DNA from: Olleya aquimaris
GTDB lineage: Bacteria > Bacteroidota > Bacteroidia > Flavobacteriales > Flavobacteriaceae
NCBI RefSeq assembly: GCF_003259525.1
Contig: NZ_QLLO01000005.1
Location: 62,001 to 126,000, forward strand
Direction: 5' to 3'
DNA length: 64,000 nucleotides
The first letter of the stretch is position 1; each line of letters opens with the position of its first letter. Position numbers and translations under genes: made by a program. Shown one piece after another: positions 34,687 to 42,283 of this stretch. The notes under the pieces are model-generated. The model saw nothing but the letters and a program-made list of their open reading frames with translations. It did not search any database and was not told the origin of the DNA.

Positions 34687-35469
34687 ATGAACTTAAACTT
34701 AAACAACAAATACGCATTAGTTTGTGGTAGCACAGCAGGAATAGGTAAAGCAACTGCTTTAGCTTTAGCTGAAGAAGGTGTACAAGTAACACTTATTGCC
34801 AGAAACGAAGACAAGTTAAAAGCAACCTTAGCAGAATTACCTCAACATAGAAATCATGACTATATAGTTGCTGATTTCTCAAATCCTTCAGACTTAAAAA
34901 CTAAGGTTTCAGAATATATTGCTAACAATCATGGGTTTCATGTACTAGTAAATAATACAGGAGGTCCAAAAGGAGGACCTGTCTTTTCTGCAGACTTAGA
35001 AGAATTTGAAAGTGCATTTACACAACATTTAAAATGCAATCATGTATTAGCTCAATCGGTTGTTCCGTTTATGAAACAAGAAGGTTATGGTCGTATAATT
35101 AATGTCATTTCAACCTCTGTAAAACAACCCTTAGATGGACTAGGCGTCAGTAATACTATTCGTGGTGCAGTTGCTAACTGGAGTAAGACTTTAGCTAATG
35201 AGTTGGGGCAATTTGGCATTACAGTTAATAACGTATTACCAGGAGCAACAGGAACAGAACGATTAACAGAAATTATTAAAAATAAGTCTGCTAAAACAGG
35301 AAACTCTGAAGAAGAAGCTGCTAATGCTATGAAAAATGCTGTACCAGCAAAACGTTTTGCAAAACCAGAAGAGTTAGCAGATGCCATCACTTTTTTAGCT
35401 AGTGAACGTGCAAGCTACATTAACGGAATTAATCTTCCTGTTGATGGCGGAAGAACAAAAAGTTTGTAA
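34687..35469 (+). CDS. Short-chain dehydrogenase/reductase in the kynurenine operon
   Basis: A 260-residue Rossmann-fold oxidoreductase. The cofactor site is ALVCGSTAGIGKATALALAE (G-x3-G-x-G type). NNTGG replaces the usual NNAG. Beyond it, the usual Ser-Tyr-x3-Lys active site is altered: at the expected place the sequence reads VISTSVKQPLDGLGVSNTIR, where Ser is kept but the Tyr-x3-Lys is not, then GAVANWSKTLANELGQFGI. This is seen in a branch of SDRs related to FabG-like proteins with atypical catalytic residues. Its role in the pathway is unclear; it is not needed for the textbook steps. Confidence 0.82.
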   Translation: MNLNLNNKYALVCGSTAGIGKATALALAEEGVQVTLIARNEDKLKATLAELPQHRNHDYIVADFSNPSDLKTKVSEYIANNHGFHVLVNNTGGPKGGPVFSADLEEFESAFTQHLKCNHVLAQSVVPFMKQEGYGRIINVISTSVKQPLDGLGVSNTIRGAVANWSKTLANELGQFGITVNNVLPGATGTERLTEIIKNKSAKTGNSEEEAANAMKNAVPAKRFAKPEELADAITFLASERASYINGINLPVDGGRTKSL

Positions 35470-35504
35470 CTTTATACAATGACACAATTTAAAATATTTT
35501 AACC

Positions 35505-36038
35505 ATGAGTAAATTATTTCCGCCAATAAATTTTAAAGAATGGATTGAAGAAAACAGACACCTTTTAAAACCACCTGTTGGTAATAAAGTGGTCTGGAAA
35601 GATGGTGATTTTATTGTCATGGTTGTTGGTGGTCCAAATAGCAGAAAAGATTATCATTACAATGAGACTCCTGAGTTTTTCTATCAAGTAGAAGGTGATA
35701 TCGTATTAAAAGTTATTGATAATGGTACTCCAAAAGACATTCATATAAAAGAAGGAGACATTTTTTTGCTACCTCCTAAAGTACCACATTCACCACAACG
35801 TGGAGCAAATACTGTTGGATTAGTGATTGAATATCCAAGAGAAAAAGGTGTACAAGATGCTTTGCTTTGGTTTTGCGAAAATTGTACAACCAAGTTATAT
35901 GAAGAAGATTTCACCCTAGATAATATAGAAACAGATATGCCTAAAATATTTGATAAATATTATGGTGACAACGATAAACGTACTTGCCCAAATTGTGGAG
36001 AAGTCATGCAACCACCAAAAAAAGTACAGGTAGAATAA
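35505..36038 (+). CDS. nbaC: 3-hydroxyanthranilate 3,4-dioxygenase
   Basis: A 177-residue cupin, the bacterial length. It opens the ring of 3-hydroxyanthranilate with oxygen and Fe(II) to give 2-amino-3-carboxymuconic semialdehyde. Family segments are FPPINFKEWIEENRHLLKPP, VVGGPNSRKDYHYNETPEFF with the iron-binding His and Glu, and GDIFLLPPKVPHSPQR with the third ligand. The bacterial rubredoxin-like second iron site is present as CENC (about residues 125-128) and CPNC (about 163-166). It is also called haaO in other systems. It lies 35 bases after the SDR gene. Confidence 0.97.
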   Translation: MSKLFPPINFKEWIEENRHLLKPPVGNKVVWKDGDFIVMVVGGPNSRKDYHYNETPEFFYQVEGDIVLKVIDNGTPKDIHIKEGDIFLLPPKVPHSPQRGANTVGLVIEYPREKGVQDALLWFCENCTTKLYEEDFTLDNIETDMPKIFDKYYGDNDKRTCPNCGEVMQPPKKVQVE

Positions 36039-36089
36039 AATTAAAGTCGTCATTAATAGGACGTATGACGAAGTAATCGCTTTATAAAA

Positions 36090-36120
36090 AGATTGCCACG
36101 CCAAAAGGCTCGCAATGACA
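36090..36120. repeat. Dispersed repeat (GATTGCCACGCC...GCAATGACA) before the decarboxylase gene
   Basis: AGATTGCCACGCCAAAAGGC then TCGCAATGACA, reverse complement TGTCATTGCGAGCC...GGCAATCT, a pattern I recognise as a frequent intergenic repeat in Bacteroidota. GTCGTCAT and ATGACG upstream (36046-36070) form a further inverted pair. It contributes an ATG (36115) in frame with the next gene. Confidence 0.65.
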
Positions 36121-36126
36121 GTAAAT

Positions 36127-37212
36127 ATGGAAAAACGTAAATTAAGAATAAACGGTCACTCTCACCTCCTTCCCTATCCTGAGGAAATCCCTCAGTTTAT
36201 GAAGGACAAAGGTATTTTTTGGGTAGATAAAGATCGAAAATTTATGCTTCAAAAAGATTGGAATAGACCAATTACAGATTCCTCTTTCTTTTTAAATGAA
36301 AAGTTAGCATGGATGGAGCGTTTCAATATTGACCATGCAGTCGTTTTAAACTTGTCTCAACTATATGGTAATGGTTTGCGCGTAGAAGAAATGAAGCAAG
36401 CCTTACGTTTTCAAAACGATTTTAATGCTAAAGTACAACGCGAAAACCCTAGTAAATTTACTTGCGGATTTGTAGTACATCCTGGTTTTGTACGTGGTGC
36501 TTGCTGGGAAATTGAGCGTTGTGTAGAAGAACTAGGTATGCAACTATTGTGCTTACCTACACACTATATGGATACCATTGGGACTTGGCGTTGTATTTTT
36601 GATGAAGAAAACGAACCTATTTTTGAATTAGCTAACAAGTATAATTTAGCTGTAGAAATCCATCCTTACGATGGCGAAAAATTTATAAAATTAGAAAACA
36701 CGTCTTGGCGTTTTCATCTTATTTGGATGTTAGCACAATGTGCAGATGCATATCATTTTTTAACACTAAATGGTTACCAAGATAAATATCCAAATATGCG
36801 TACGTGTTTTGCCCATGGTGGACAATTAGCACAAATTAACTTAGGACGACGTATTCAAGGGTTTGATGGACGACCTGACTTGTTTGAAGGTAAAAGTCAC
36901 CCAAGAAAAGCTGTGGGACATAAAAATATCTTTTTTGATACCTTAGTCCATGACACAGGTGGATTAGAGCTATTGATTAGAAATCAAACCTCTAAACAAG
37001 TGTTAATGGGATTAGACGATCCATATCCTTTAGGAGAAATGGAAAGTGAAAAACAATCCTCTTATCCTGGAAAAATACTTGATTTAGCAATGGAACGAAA
37101 AATTATAACCGAAACTGAACGCGATGCAATCTGGGAAGATAATGTGATCCAATGGTTGTGTGGTGATGATCAAGCTGCTAAAGACAAACTTGTAAAACGG
37201 ATTATAGGATAA
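36127..37212 (+). CDS. 2-amino-3-carboxymuconate-6-semialdehyde decarboxylase (amidohydrolase family)
   Basis: About 361 residues from ATG 36127. The in-frame ATG 36115 belongs to a repeat and is rejected. This zinc-dependent ACMSD removes the carboxyl group from the ring-cleavage product. Ligands are HSH in INGHSHLLPYPEE (HxH), His in VEIHPYDGEKF, the catalytic His region CFAHGGQLAQI and the Asp in VLMGLDDPYPLGE (about residue 300). It is somewhat longer than the approximately 335-residue human and Pseudomonas enzymes. It directs flux away from quinolinate, hence from NAD synthesis, into degradation. Confidence 0.93.
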   Translation: MEKRKLRINGHSHLLPYPEEIPQFMKDKGIFWVDKDRKFMLQKDWNRPITDSSFFLNEKLAWMERFNIDHAVVLNLSQLYGNGLRVEEMKQALRFQNDFNAKVQRENPSKFTCGFVVHPGFVRGACWEIERCVEELGMQLLCLPTHYMDTIGTWRCIFDEENEPIFELANKYNLAVEIHPYDGEKFIKLENTSWRFHLIWMLAQCADAYHFLTLNGYQDKYPNMRTCFAHGGQLAQINLGRRIQGFDGRPDLFEGKSHPRKAVGHKNIFFDTLVHDTGGLELLIRNQTSKQVLMGLDDPYPLGEMESEKQSSYPGKILDLAMERKIITETERDAIWEDNVIQWLCGDDQAAKDKLVKRIIG

Positions 37213-37217
37213 TTTAA

Positions 37218-37243
37218 GGTCTCCTCGAGCGCAGTCGAGAGGT
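37218..37243. repeat. CTCGAGCGCAGTCGAG palindromic repeat, decarboxylase-methyltransferase gap
   Basis: GGTCTCCTCGAGCGCAGTCG then AGAGGT, one of the two least-diverged copies; arms CCTCGA/TCGAGAGG. Confidence 0.82.
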
Positions 37244-37267
37244 TTAAAAGAAATAATATTTTATTAA

Positions 37268-37909
37268 ATGTACTTTTTACCAGAAAAATTAGACGAGTAT
37301 GTTGTTGCGCACTCACAAGAAGAGCCAGAGTTATTGCAGCAACTAACAAGAGAAACCTACCAAAAAATATTACAACCAATTATGCTATCTGGACCATATC
37401 AAGGTCGAGTGTTAAGCATGATTTCTAAATTAATAAGACCAAAAACTATTCTAGAATTAGGGACTTTTACAGGTTACGCTACATTGTGTTTAGCAGAAGG
37501 TCTGCAATCTGAAGGCGAGATACATACCATTGATGTTAATGAAGAATTAATCGATTTTCAGCGTAAATATTTTGATCAATCTGGTTTTGGATCTCAAATA
37601 CATCAGCATTTAGGGTCTGCAATAGATATTATTCCTACGCTTAATAACACTTTTGATTTGGTTTTTATAGATGCAGACAAGCCTAATTATGTTAATTATT
37701 TTCATTTAATTATCGATAAATTAAATCCTGGTGGTATCATCTTGTCTGACAATGTATTGTGGCACGGAAAAGTTATTGAACCAGTAGATAAAAAGGATAT
37801 CTCAACACAAGCGGTATTAGAATTTAATACACTTTTAAAAAATGACAAACGTATTGAAACTGTTGTTTTACCTATACGTGATGGGTTAACGATAAGCCGA
37901 AAAAAATAA
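37268..37909 (+). CDS. O-methyltransferase (caffeoyl-CoA/catechol type)
   Basis: A 213-residue class I enzyme of the Methyltransf_3 family. It shows ILELGTFTGYATLCLAEGL (SAM motif I, about residues 60-78), HTIDVNEELIDF, and the metal site with FDLVFIDADKPNYVNYF and GGIILSDNVLWHGKV. These enzymes methylate a catechol or related hydroxyl with Mg. It is the last gene of the kynurenine run, separated from the decarboxylase by a repeat and ended by a terminator. Whether it acts on a hydroxylated kynurenine intermediate or is just neighbouring is not determined. Confidence 0.9.
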   Translation: MYFLPEKLDEYVVAHSQEEPELLQQLTRETYQKILQPIMLSGPYQGRVLSMISKLIRPKTILELGTFTGYATLCLAEGLQSEGEIHTIDVNEELIDFQRKYFDQSGFGSQIHQHLGSAIDIIPTLNNTFDLVFIDADKPNYVNYFHLIIDKLNPGGIILSDNVLWHGKVIEPVDKKDISTQAVLEFNTLLKNDKRIETVVLPIRDGLTISRKK

Positions 37910-37957
37910 ACCTAAGTAATTAAAATACTTAAAAGTTTAAACTAGATTTTATAACAT

Positions 37958-37991
37958 AAAAAAAGCGATTTGAATGTCAAATCGCTTTTTT
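37958..37991. terminator. Bidirectional intrinsic terminator at the end of the kynurenine operon
   Basis: AGCGATTTGA (37964-37973) and TCAAATCGCT (37977-37986) form a 10-bp stem with ATG loop, flanked by an A-run and a T-run, between convergent genes. Confidence 0.88.
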
Positions 37992-38007
37992 ACTATAATT
38001 AATTAAA

Positions 38008-38349
38008 TTAATCTGCAAGCAGTTCTAATTTTGTAATGGTTAGATATTCTAACTCTTCATCTTCGTCTTCATCAGTTTCAATTATTTCTACCGATGCTTC
38101 GTAAGTTATCTTAAAGACTTTACCAACGTTTTCATCAGAATCCAAATCGAAGTTTTCAAATACGTCTTCTGCTAAATAGTTAAAAATCATTTTTTCTTTA
38201 CCCTTTTTTGTGGTAATAGTAAAAGCGTAGTTGGTATCTTCTAAGCCATCATACACACCTGTAACTGTTGTTTGTGTTGGGTTGGTGGTAAAAGAACTTA
38301 AGGTTGCACTTAAACATGCGATTGCAAGTATGATTAATTTTGATTTCAT
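38008..38349 (-). CDS. Small secreted acidic protein of unknown function
   Basis: About 113 residues from the ATG at 38349. An upstream in-frame start at 38409 would add 20 residues before a clean signal peptide (KSKLIILAIACLSATLSSFT), so the shorter form is chosen. The mature protein has a beta-rich segment (GVYDGLEDTNYAFTITTKKG) and a very acidic tail (IETDEDEDEELEYL). I do not recognise the family. It stands alone with a terminator after it. Confidence 0.7.
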   Translation of the reverse strand: MKSKLIILAIACLSATLSSFTTNPTQTTVTGVYDGLEDTNYAFTITTKKGKEKMIFNYLAEDVFENFDLDSDENVGKVFKITYEASVEIIETDEDEDEELEYLTITKLELLAD

Positions 38350-38514
38350 AATCTTAAATTGTTTTAAAAAAGTAAATAGGTAAATGTTGTGTTTCCGGAA
38401 GTTTACCACCTCAAGTCCGAAACTGCTTTTAGTGTTGTAATTGTTACAACCACACGTGGTCTAGTATGCTTTATATACGTTTACTTTACGGGTTTAGATT
38501 ACGTCATCTTTGTG

Positions 38515-38841
38515 TTAAAAATCGTCGTCTTGTTCTTCTGAAGGTTCTATAGGATCTTGTACAGCATCTGGATCGTCATCTTCAAAATCTTCATAATCAT
38601 CTTCGTCATAGTTTTCCATTGTTTTAACCAGTTTAGTGCTGACTTTTACTAAATATTTAGTATCATCAGTGGTTACTTCTACTGCTTCAATCAATTCATT
38701 TTTAGCATTTCTAAATTCAATGATATGATCTTCATCATAACCATCTGGATATTTATCGACTAAAAGTTTTAAAATTTCTGGTGTTAATTTTTTAAAATCA
38801 ACAATGACGCGTTTTAAGTTGTCAGGTTTTTTCATTTTCAA
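38515..38841 (-). CDS. Small acidic cytoplasmic protein of unknown function
   Basis: A 108-residue protein. The first part (LKRVIVDFKKLTPEILKLLV, DKYPDGYDEDHIIEFRN) looks like a compact helical/beta domain; the C-terminal third is almost entirely Asp and Glu (DEDDYEDFEDDDPDAVQDP) and probably disordered. Starts at 38841 or the second ATG at 38835. No motif gives a function. It follows the nitrilase-fusion gene by 4 bases and is probably the last gene of the polyamine operon transcript. Confidence 0.75.
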   Translation of the reverse strand: MKMKKPDNLKRVIVDFKKLTPEILKLLVDKYPDGYDEDHIIEFRNAKNELIEAVEVTTDDTKYLVKVSTKLVKTMENYDEDDYEDFEDDDPDAVQDPIEPSEEQDDDF

Positions 38842-38845
38842 TAGT

Positions 38846-40381
38846 TTATTTTTTATTTACTCTAATAACATCGTAAAAATCTTTTCTTCGGTCTTTTAAA
38901 TTTTTAACTGCTCCAAACGTATGTAACTCGCGTAACAAACTTAAATCTACGTCTGCAACTAAAATCATTTCTGTATTTGTGGTTGCTTCTGCTTTAATTC
39001 CATTACTTGGGAATGAAAAATCGCATGGTGTAAATACTGCAGATTGTGCGTATTGGATATCCATGTTATTTACATTAGGCAAGTTACCAACGCTTCCAGC
39101 AATTGCTACATAACATTCATTTTCTATAGCTCTTGCTTGAGCGCACAAACGCACACGAGAATAGCCATTTTGGGTGTCTGTTAAAAATGGGACAAATAGG
39201 ATGTCCATCCCTTCGTCTGACAATAAACGTGAGAGTTCTGGAAATTCTGAATCATAACAGATTAAAATGCCTATTTTACCTGCATCTGTCTGGAAAGTTT
39301 GTAGTTTATTACCTTTTTGCATTCCCCAAACTTTAGCTTCATCTGGAGTGACATGAATTTTCTCATAACGTTCTAAACTACCATCTCTACGACATAAATA
39401 ACCAACATTATACAACTTGTTATCAATAACTTCTGGCATGCTTCCTGTTATGATATTTATGTTGTACGATATGGATAACTGCTGCATTTTTTCAACAATT
39501 TCTTTAGTGTATTTTGCTAACTCTCTAATCGCATCAGGCTCGTGCAAATGGTTAAACTTAGCCATTAAAGGCGCGTTAAAAAACTCTGGAAACAACGCAA
39601 AATCTGAACGATAAGCTGCTACACTATCTACAAAATACTCGACTTGTTGCATTAACTCTTCTAGGCTATGGTACGTTCGCATTTGCCACTGTATAAGACC
39701 TAAACGCACTACCGTTTTTACAGTACTTGCTTTTTTACTTTGCTTGGTATAATAAATATTATCCCATTCCATTAACACTGCATACTCGTTAGACGCTGTA
39801 TCACCTTCTAAATAGCCTTTTATAACTCTTAATGGGTGAAAGTCGTTAGAGATTTGAAAATTTAAAACAGGGTCATGGATTTCTTTACGCTTTACTTTTT
39901 CAATGTATTCTTTAGGCGATAATTTGTCTTGATATTTATGAAAATTTGGCATTCTTCCACCAAAGACAATACCTTTTAAGTTTAACTCTTCGCAAACTTC
40001 TTTTCTGTAATCATAAAGACGTCTTCCTAATCTTAACCCTCTGTATTCTGGTTTGATAAACACATCTATACCATACAGCACATCACCATTAGGGTCGTGA
40101 TTTTTAAAATCGTCACCTTCAATAATATCTGCATAGGTGTGGTTGTCCTCAATCTTATCGTAATTAACAATTAAGGACAAGGCGCATCCCGCGATATTGC
40201 CATCAATTTTAATAACCACTTGACCTTTTGGGAAAATAGAGGTCAAACGCTCTATGTGATGTTTTTTCCAATACGAATTAAGCACACCTCCATAAGACTC
40301 TAAAGTAGCCGATTTAAGCTCTTCATAATCACTTACAGTTAAGTATTTTAATTCGATATTTTCAATTTTCTGCTCTTCCAT
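38846..40381 (-). CDS. GNAT acetyltransferase fused to a carbon-nitrogen hydrolase (nitrilase family)
   Basis: A 511-residue two-domain enzyme. The N-terminal GNAT domain (about residues 10-200) has VFIKPEYRGLRLGRRLYDYR, the acetyl-CoA motif R-x2-G-x-G-like. The C-terminal nitrilase domain (about 225-505) keeps all three catalytic residues: Glu in FALFPEFFNAP, Lys in RYEKIHVTPDE and Cys in IGILICYDSEFPEL. Such enzymes hydrolyse amides or carbamoyl groups. Its place after agmatinase-like and DHS-like genes (start overlaps the previous stop by one base) suggests an acylated or carbamoylated polyamine or amino acid as substrate; that is inference. Confidence 0.92.
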   Translation of the reverse strand: MEEQKIENIELKYLTVSDYEELKSATLESYGGVLNSYWKKHHIERLTSIFPKGQVVIKIDGNIAGCALSLIVNYDKIEDNHTYADIIEGDDFKNHDPNGDVLYGIDVFIKPEYRGLRLGRRLYDYRKEVCEELNLKGIVFGGRMPNFHKYQDKLSPKEYIEKVKRKEIHDPVLNFQISNDFHPLRVIKGYLEGDTASNEYAVLMEWDNIYYTKQSKKASTVKTVVRLGLIQWQMRTYHSLEELMQQVEYFVDSVAAYRSDFALFPEFFNAPLMAKFNHLHEPDAIRELAKYTKEIVEKMQQLSISYNINIITGSMPEVIDNKLYNVGYLCRRDGSLERYEKIHVTPDEAKVWGMQKGNKLQTFQTDAGKIGILICYDSEFPELSRLLSDEGMDILFVPFLTDTQNGYSRVRLCAQARAIENECYVAIAGSVGNLPNVNNMDIQYAQSAVFTPCDFSFPSNGIKAEATTNTEMILVADVDLSLLRELHTFGAVKNLKDRRKDFYDVIRVNKK

Positions 40382-41355
40382 TACAAGCCTAATATATAAG
40401 CAAATATTAAGGGTGCAACAATAGTTGCGTCACTTTCTACAATAAACTTAGGTGTGTCAATATCCAGTTTTCCCCAAGTAATTTTCTCGTTAGGGACTGC
40501 ACCAGAATACGATCCGTAACTAGTTGTTGAGTCGCTAATTTGACAGAAATAACTCCAAAACGGAGTATCTGTACGTTCCATATCTTGGTACAACATAGGT
40601 ACTACACAAATTGGAAAATCTCCAGCAATACCACCTCCTATTTGAAAAAATCCGATACCATTAGCCGAGTTTTCTGTGTACCAATCTGCTAAAAAGGTCA
40701 TGTATTCTATACCAGATTTCATAGTGCTTGCTTTAAGCTCGCCTTTTAACACGTAGCTTGCAAAAATATTACCCATAGTACTGTCTTCCCATCCAGGACA
40801 AACAATTGGTAAGTTTTTTTCTGCTGCAGCATACATCCATGAGTCTTTTAAATCTATTTCATAATACTGTTCTAGCACACCTGATAACAACATTTTGTAC
40901 ATATACTCATGTGGTAAATAGCGTTCGCCTTTTGCTTCAGCTTCTTTCCAAATTTTTTCGATGTGTTGTTGTAAACGTCTAAATGCTTCTTCTTCTGGAA
41001 TACACGTATCTGTTACACGATTTAATCCTTTTTCTAATAAGTCCCATTCTTCTTGAGGTGTTAAATCACGATAGTTTGGTACACGCTTGTAGTGTGAATG
41101 TGCCACTAAATTCATGATATCCTCCTCCAAGTTTGCTCCTGTACAAGAAATAATATGGACTTTATCCTGACGGATCATCTCTGCAAAACTTTTCCCTAAT
41201 TCTGCAGTACTCATAGCACCTGCTAAGGACACTAACATTTTGGCACCTTTGTTTAATTGGTCTTCGTACCCTTTTGCTGCATCTACTAAAGCTGCTGCAT
41301 TAAAGTGCAAATAATGGTGTTGTATAAATTGTGAAATTGGTCCTTTAGTACTCAT
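40381..41355 (-). CDS. Deoxyhypusine synthase-like protein
   Basis: About 324 residues from ATG 41355 (MSTKGPISQFIQHHYLHFNA). An upstream start at 41436 would extend into the agmatinase gene and is rejected. It has the DHS fold pattern: GAKMLVSLAGAMSTAELGKS, IISCTGANLEEDIMN, GIGFFQIGGGIAGDFPICVV, and the lysine equivalent to the active-site Lys in EKITWGKLDIDT (about residue 298). Eukaryotic DHS transfers aminobutyl from spermidine to eIF5A, which bacteria lack. Bacterial relatives (some act as homospermidine synthases) use a different acceptor. Encoded with arginine decarboxylase and agmatinase, so a polyamine role is well supported, but the product is not fixed. Confidence 0.88.
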   Translation of the reverse strand: MSTKGPISQFIQHHYLHFNAAALVDAAKGYEDQLNKGAKMLVSLAGAMSTAELGKSFAEMIRQDKVHIISCTGANLEEDIMNLVAHSHYKRVPNYRDLTPQEEWDLLEKGLNRVTDTCIPEEEAFRRLQQHIEKIWKEAEAKGERYLPHEYMYKMLLSGVLEQYYEIDLKDSWMYAAAEKNLPIVCPGWEDSTMGNIFASYVLKGELKASTMKSGIEYMTFLADWYTENSANGIGFFQIGGGIAGDFPICVVPMLYQDMERTDTPFWSYFCQISDSTTSYGSYSGAVPNEKITWGKLDIDTPKFIVESDATIVAPLIFAYILGL

Positions 41356-42283
41356 CGTCGTCGTTAAATTTAGAACTGTTGTTTTTTTGTTTGGTGCTAT
41401 CGTAAGTGTTATCGTATTCGTCTTCTGCTTCTTCATTCATAAACTTATAGCTTAGCATTTTATAATATAATTTTGCTGCTAAAAAGTCTGAAGACTTATC
41501 TATTTTGTTTGGGCATAATTCAACTATATCAAAACCTACCACGTTTTTTTCTTCAAATACTTGTTTTAAAAACTCTAAGGTTTCATACCATAATAATCCA
41601 CCTGGTTCTGGTGTCCCAGTACTTGGCATAATAGATGGATCAAAAGCGTCTAAATCTATAGTAATAAATACGTTATCTGTCATTTGGTCTACAGCACTGT
41701 CCATCCAAGTATCGTCCAAAGCCATTTCGTGAGCGAAGTATGTTTTCTCTTCGTCCATTACGGTTTTTTCTATAACATCCATAGAACGAATTCCCACTTG
41801 AATTAAATTTGTGGTTTGGCTAGCTTCGTACATCGCACACGCATGATTGCACGTAGAGCCTTCATACGTTTTACGTAAATCTGCATGCGCATCTAATTGC
41901 AATACAGTTAGGCTAGGAAACATCTCGTTAAACGCACGAATAGTCCCAATTGATACAGAATGTTCTCCACCAAAAATAGTGACAAACTTATTTTTTTTGA
42001 TGTACTTTTTAGTGGCTTGGTGTACAGCGTCTACCATTGCTTCTGGCGAAGTATTTTCTGTTACAGCATCTGCTAAAAACACACCTTGTTTATACACTTC
42101 GGTATCTGTTTCGATATCATATAACTCCATGTTTGCAGACGCGTCCAAAAAGGCTTCTGGTCCTTTATCTGCACCTTTTTGCCATGTACTAGTACCATCA
42201 TATGGTACAGGAATTAAAACTACTTTTGCTTGTTCTAATTTTGCTAATTCTTCTGGAATTCCAGCATATGTTTTAGTTTGCAT
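41345..42283 (-). CDS. speB: Ureohydrolase family enzyme, probable agmatinase
   Basis: A 312-residue binuclear-manganese hydrolase. Metal ligands are in FGGEHSVSIG, LQLDAHADLR (DAHAD) and FITIDLDAFDPSIMPSTGTPE. It removes urea from agmatine to leave putrescine, or acts on arginine. Agmatinase is preferred because the next gene upstream makes agmatine. The C-terminal tail is acidic and Asn-rich. Its start is 11 bases inside the end of the decarboxylase gene and its end overlaps the DHS-like gene by 11 bases, indicating one tightly coupled operon. Confidence 0.93.
   Translation of the reverse strand: MQTKTYAGIPEELAKLEQAKVVLIPVPYDGTSTWQKGADKGPEAFLDASANMELYDIETDTEVYKQGVFLADAVTENTSPEAMVDAVHQATKKYIKKNKFVTIFGGEHSVSIGTIRAFNEMFPSLTVLQLDAHADLRKTYEGSTCNHACAMYEASQTTNLIQVGIRSMDVIEKTVMDEEKTYFAHEMALDDTWMDSAVDQMTDNVFITIDLDAFDPSIMPSTGTPEPGGLLWYETLEFLKQVFEEKNVVGFDIVELCPNKIDKSSDFLAAKLYYKMLSYKFMNEEAEDEYDNTYDSTKQKNNSSKFNDDDEY

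Noticed and set aside
41356-41436. Longer start for the deoxyhypusine synthase-like gene
   Set aside because: The added residues are Thr/Lys/Asn-rich translation of the agmatinase gene end in another frame; the family N terminus begins at 41355.
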